Below, piece after piece: positions 5,490-8,316 of a stretch of 8,316 nt of DNA. The notes under the pieces were generated by a model. It searched no databases and was not told where the DNA came from. It worked only from the letters and a program-made list of their open reading frames with translations. The stretch comes from Candidatus Uhrbacteria bacterium CG_4_9_14_3_um_filter_36_7 (GTDB taxonomy: Bacteria; Patescibacteriota; Patescibacteriia; UBA9934; GWF2-40-263). Positions within the stretch are counted from its first letter, which is position 1. Each line of letters starts with the position of its first letter. The stretch covers positions 1,472 through 9,787 of the forward strand of contig PFWS01000035.1 of NCBI GenBank assembly GCA_002791255.1, read 5' to 3'. The translations under genes were made by a program, and so were the position numbers.

Positions 5490-8316
5490 ATGACTTATCG
5501 CTACCAACCGCCAAAAGATCGTAAACGTCGTTTGTTTAGCCATTTTGGGGATGCCATGGAACTTCCAGATCTTATTGAAGTTCAACGACGTTCTTATCAA
5601 TGGTTCCTTGAAAAAGGAATTCGTGAATTATTTAAAGAAATCAATCCAATTAAAGATATTACAGGTCGAGATCTTGAACTTTATTTTGATGATTACTATT
5701 TGGATGAACCAAAATTTAGTGAGGAAATTTCGCGTGAAAAGAATGTTACCTATGAAGCTCCGTTTCGAGTGAAAACACGTTTAGTCAACAAAAGAACAAA
5801 AAGCACGAAAGAACAAGAAATATATTTAGGGGATCTTCCGCTTATGACACCACGCGGAACATTTATGATTAATGGTACTGAGCGTGTTATTGTAAGCCAA
5901 CTTGTTCGTTCGGCTGGGGCTTTTTTTACAGCGGATGTCTATCGTGGTCGTCGGTATTATGGAGCAAAAATTATTCCAAATCGTGGAGCTTGGCTTGAAT
6001 TTGAAACTGATCCAAAAAATGTTATTTGGGTAAAAATTGATCGTAAACGCAAAGTGGCCATAACAGCCCTACTACGTTCATTTGGATATGCCACTGATGA
6101 AGAGATCCTAGATCTTTTTAAAGAGGTTGATATTCACCCATTAAATCACTATATCGAAGATACATTACAAAAAGATATTTCAAAAGATAAAGATACTGGT
6201 CTTATTGAAGTATATAAACGTATTCGTCCGGGTGATATGGCAACCCCAGATAATGCACAACAATTGATTCATTCGATGTTTTTCAATTTTGATCGTTATG
6301 ATCTTGGTCAAGTTGGTAGATATAAATTTAATTTACGTTTCGGGCTTGATACATCAGAAGAAGCCATTACCAAAGAAGAAAATCGTATTTTGCGTAAAGA
6401 GGATCTTGTTCTTATTATTCGTGAAATTATTCGATTAAATATTGAACAAGAAGATCCAGATGATGTTGATCATTTGGGTAATCGTCGTGTGCGCGCAGTT
6501 GGAGAATTAGTCCAAGCTCGTTTTCGTATTGGACTTGCTCGCATGGAGCGTATTATTCGCGATCGAATGTCAACACAGGATATTGATGCTATTACCCCAG
6601 CTCGACTTATTAATGCTCGTCCAGTGATTGGAGCGGTTCGTGAATTTTTTATGTCTTCCCAGCTTTCTCAATTCATGGATCAGACCAATCCACTTTCTGA
6701 ACTTGAACACAAACGACGTCTTTCAGCTATGGGTCCAGGTGGGCTTTCTCGTGAACGCGCATCTTTTGAAGTGCGCGATGTTCATCCAACCCACTATGGT
6801 CGTATTTGTCCGGTTCAAACACCAGAAGGGCCAAACATTGGTTTGGTTGGTCAATTAGCAAGCTATGCCATTATTAATGAATATGGCTTTATTGAAACGC
6901 CTTATCGAAAAGTCGTAAAAGAAGAAAATAAAGGTGAAGAGCGTATGCGGGTAACAGATGAAATAAAATATCTTCATGCATTTGAAGAAGAAAAATCAGT
7001 TACTGCTCCAGCTACTATTTCAATAAATGAGGATGGATATATTGCTGAACCATTTGTAAGTGCGCGTCGTTTTGGAGAGCCTCAAGTTGTTTCGGCTTCT
7101 GAAATTAATTATGTTGATGTTTCTTCAAAACAGATTGTTTCGGTTGGAACATCGCTTATTCCATTTTTGGAACATGATGATGCCACCAGGGCTCTTATGG
7201 GAACGAACATGCAACGTCAAGCAGTTCCAACCATTAAGCCTCAGGCTCCAATTATTGGTACAGGAGCAGAAGGTAGGGCTGCAAAAGATTCAGGGCATGT
7301 GATTGTTTCAGAAACCGAAGGGGAAGTAACTCATATTGATGGAGCAAGTATTGAAATTACCGATAAGAAAGAAAAAAAATATACTTATAAACTCAAAAAA
7401 TTTCTTCGAAGCAATGCTTCAACATGTATCAATCAACGACCTAGTGTTGAAAAAGGTCAAAAAATTAAAAAAGGAGATGTTGTTGCTGATTCTTCCGCTG
7501 TTGATCAAGGGGAGTTGGCACTTGGCCAAAATGTGCTTGTCGCTTTTATGGTGTGGGATGGGTATAACTATGAAGATGCGGTTATTATTAGTGAGCGATT
7601 AGTACACGATGATCGTTATACATCTGTTCATATTGAAAATCATACTGTTGATGTACGTGATACAAAATTAGGACCTGAAGTCATTACCCCAGATATTCCA
7701 AATATTTCTGAAGAAAAGCTTAAAAATTTAGATATGGAGGGAATTGTGCGCATTGGAGCCGAACTTAAACCCGGAGATATTTTGGTTGGAAAAATTACCC
7801 CAAAAGGCGAAACCGAACTTTCTCCTGAAGAAAAATTATTGCGTGCGATTTTTGGAGAAAAAGCCAGAGACGTGCGAGATTCTTCTCTTTATCTTGAACA
7901 CGGAGAACATGGAAAAGTTGTAGATGTAAAAATCTTTTCACGAGAAGAAGGAGATAAACTTTCTCCTGGCGTAATTAAATCTATTCAGATTTCTGTGGCT
8001 GATCTTCGAAAAGTTCAAGTTGGTGATAAAGTAGCTGGACGACACGGAAATAAAGGAGTTATTTCTCGAGTGGTTAGTATGGCTGATATGCCTTTTCTTG
8101 AAGACGGAACACCGGTTGATGTGATTCTTACCCCTTTGGGCGTGGTTTCTCGTATGAACCTAGGACAAATTTTAGAAGTACACCTTGGTTTAGCAGCAAA
8201 TGCGCTTGGTTATCATGTTGCAAGCCCTGTTTTGAATGGAGTTTCAGAAGAAGTTATTCAAGAAGAATTACAACGAGCTGGTCTTCCTTCTTCTGGTCAG
8301 TTAACTCTATACGATG
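5490..8316 (+). CDS. rpoB: RNA polymerase beta subunit, 3' end beyond the window
   Basis: RpoB forms one jaw of RNA polymerase with RpoC and contributes to the active site. The frame is open from the ATG at 5490 to the right edge, 942 complete codons, with no stop reached. The N-terminus has the conserved FGDAMELPDLIEVQRRSY-type segment (about 20-37). PLMTPRGTFMINGTERV marks the beta protrusion. The rifampicin pocket begins SSQLSQFMDQ (389-398) and continues through HKRRLSAMGPGGLSRERA, with the counterparts of E. coli Gln513, Asp516, His526, Arg529 and Ser531 all present. RPSVEKGQ and NVLVAFMVWDGYNYEDA follow. GRHGNKG (850-856) carries the lysine region that contacts initiating nucleotides. 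I see none of the large lineage insertions of proteobacterial RpoB, and the missing C-terminus should hold the RpoC-binding end. No rplJ or rplL lies directly upstream; a structured leader does. No Shine-Dalgarno precedes the ATG. Confidence 0.98.
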   Translation, partial: MTYRYQPPKDRKRRLFSHFGDAMELPDLIEVQRRSYQWFLEKGIRELFKEINPIKDITGRDLELYFDDYYLDEPKFSEEISREKNVTYEAPFRVKTRLVNKRTKSTKEQEIYLGDLPLMTPRGTFMINGTERVIVSQLVRSAGAFFTADVYRGRRYYGAKIIPNRGAWLEFETDPKNVIWVKIDRKRKVAITALLRSFGYATDEEILDLFKEVDIHPLNHYIEDTLQKDISKDKDTGLIEVYKRIRPGDMATPDNAQQLIHSMFFNFDRYDLGQVGRYKFNLRFGLDTSEEAITKEENRILRKEDLVLIIREIIRLNIEQEDPDDVDHLGNRRVRAVGELVQARFRIGLARMERIIRDRMSTQDIDAITPARLINARPVIGAVREFFMSSQLSQFMDQTNPLSELEHKRRLSAMGPGGLSRERASFEVRDVHPTHYGRICPVQTPEGPNIGLVGQLASYAIINEYGFIETPYRKVVKEENKGEERMRVTDEIKYLHAFEEEKSVTAPATISINEDGYIAEPFVSARRFGEPQVVSASEINYVDVSSKQIVSVGTSLIPFLEHDDATRALMGTNMQRQAVPTIKPQAPIIGTGAEGRAAKDSGHVIVSETEGEVTHIDGASIEITDKKEKKYTYKLKKFLRSNASTCINQRPSVEKGQKIKKGDVVADSSAVDQGELALGQNVLVAFMVWDGYNYEDAVIISERLVHDDRYTSVHIENHTVDVRDTKLGPEVITPDIPNISEEKLKNLDMEGIVRIGAELKPGDILVGKITPKGETELSPEEKLLRAIFGEKARDVRDSSLYLEHGEHGKVVDVKIFSREEGDKLSPGVIKSIQISVADLRKVQVGDKVAGRHGNKGVISRVVSMADMPFLEDGTPVDVILTPLGVVSRMNLGQILEVHLGLAANALGYHVASPVLNGVSEEVIQEELQRAGLPSSGQLTLYD

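Noticed and set aside
6651..6740. Rifampicin-resistance changes in rpoB
   Set aside because: The main resistance positions carry the sensitive residues. Small differences (Thr at the counterpart of Asn518, Leu at Ile530, Met at Leu533) look like lineage variation.
5545..7602. Several 75-90 codon plus-strand frames
   Set aside because: All are shifted readings of rpoB, whose own frame is open and conserved throughout.

Overview
The window reads as a core chromosomal segment of an AT-rich bacterium, probably Patescibacteria (candidate phyla radiation). The grounds are inference: a RodZ-like protein with a helix-turn-helix, one membrane span and an extracytoplasmic Ig-like domain, a pattern I associate with this group; a RecA of only 340 residues with almost no acidic tail; no convincing Shine-Dalgarno sequence before any start; and an rpoB not directly preceded by rplJ-rplL. 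TGA ends ftsK and I saw no in-frame TGA in the core genes, so the standard bacterial code applies rather than the TGA-as-glycine code of some relatives.

Layout. Plus strand: the last 42 codons of a class II lysyl-tRNA-synthetase-like protein (LysRS or its EF-P-modifying paralogue EpmA), then 6 bases later elongation factor P (136-702). A strong bidirectional terminator (720-753) separates efp from the convergent recA (735-1757, minus) and overlaps the recA stop codon. Further along the minus strand are the RodZ-like gene (1932-2645) and, 2 bases from it, ftsK (2648-4885); these two look like an operon transcribed leftward, with recA behind its own putative promoter. On the plus strand rpoB starts at 5490 and runs off the right edge after 942 complete codons. 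rpoB is the largest gene here.

The unusual part is the roughly 600-base gap between the divergent ftsK and rpoB (4886-5489). Its first half holds a compact G+C-rich block (4992-5140) closed by a 19-base near-perfect inverted repeat and carrying nested internal helices, which looks like an unidentified structured RNA gene. Its second half is a probable rpoB leader of about 225 bases with two sets of mutually exclusive helices. The second set ends in a hairpin followed by T-runs just before the rpoB start, the layout of a transcription attenuator. A 15-codon reading frame lies across the switch.

Together the genes serve core functions: relief of ribosome stalling at polyproline (EF-P and its possible modifier), recombination (RecA), division and chromosome segregation (FtsK plus the RodZ-like membrane protein) and transcription (RpoB). 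I see no mobile element, CRISPR array, tRNA or rRNA. The best candidates for something undescribed are the 4992-5140 RNA and the rpoB leader switch.
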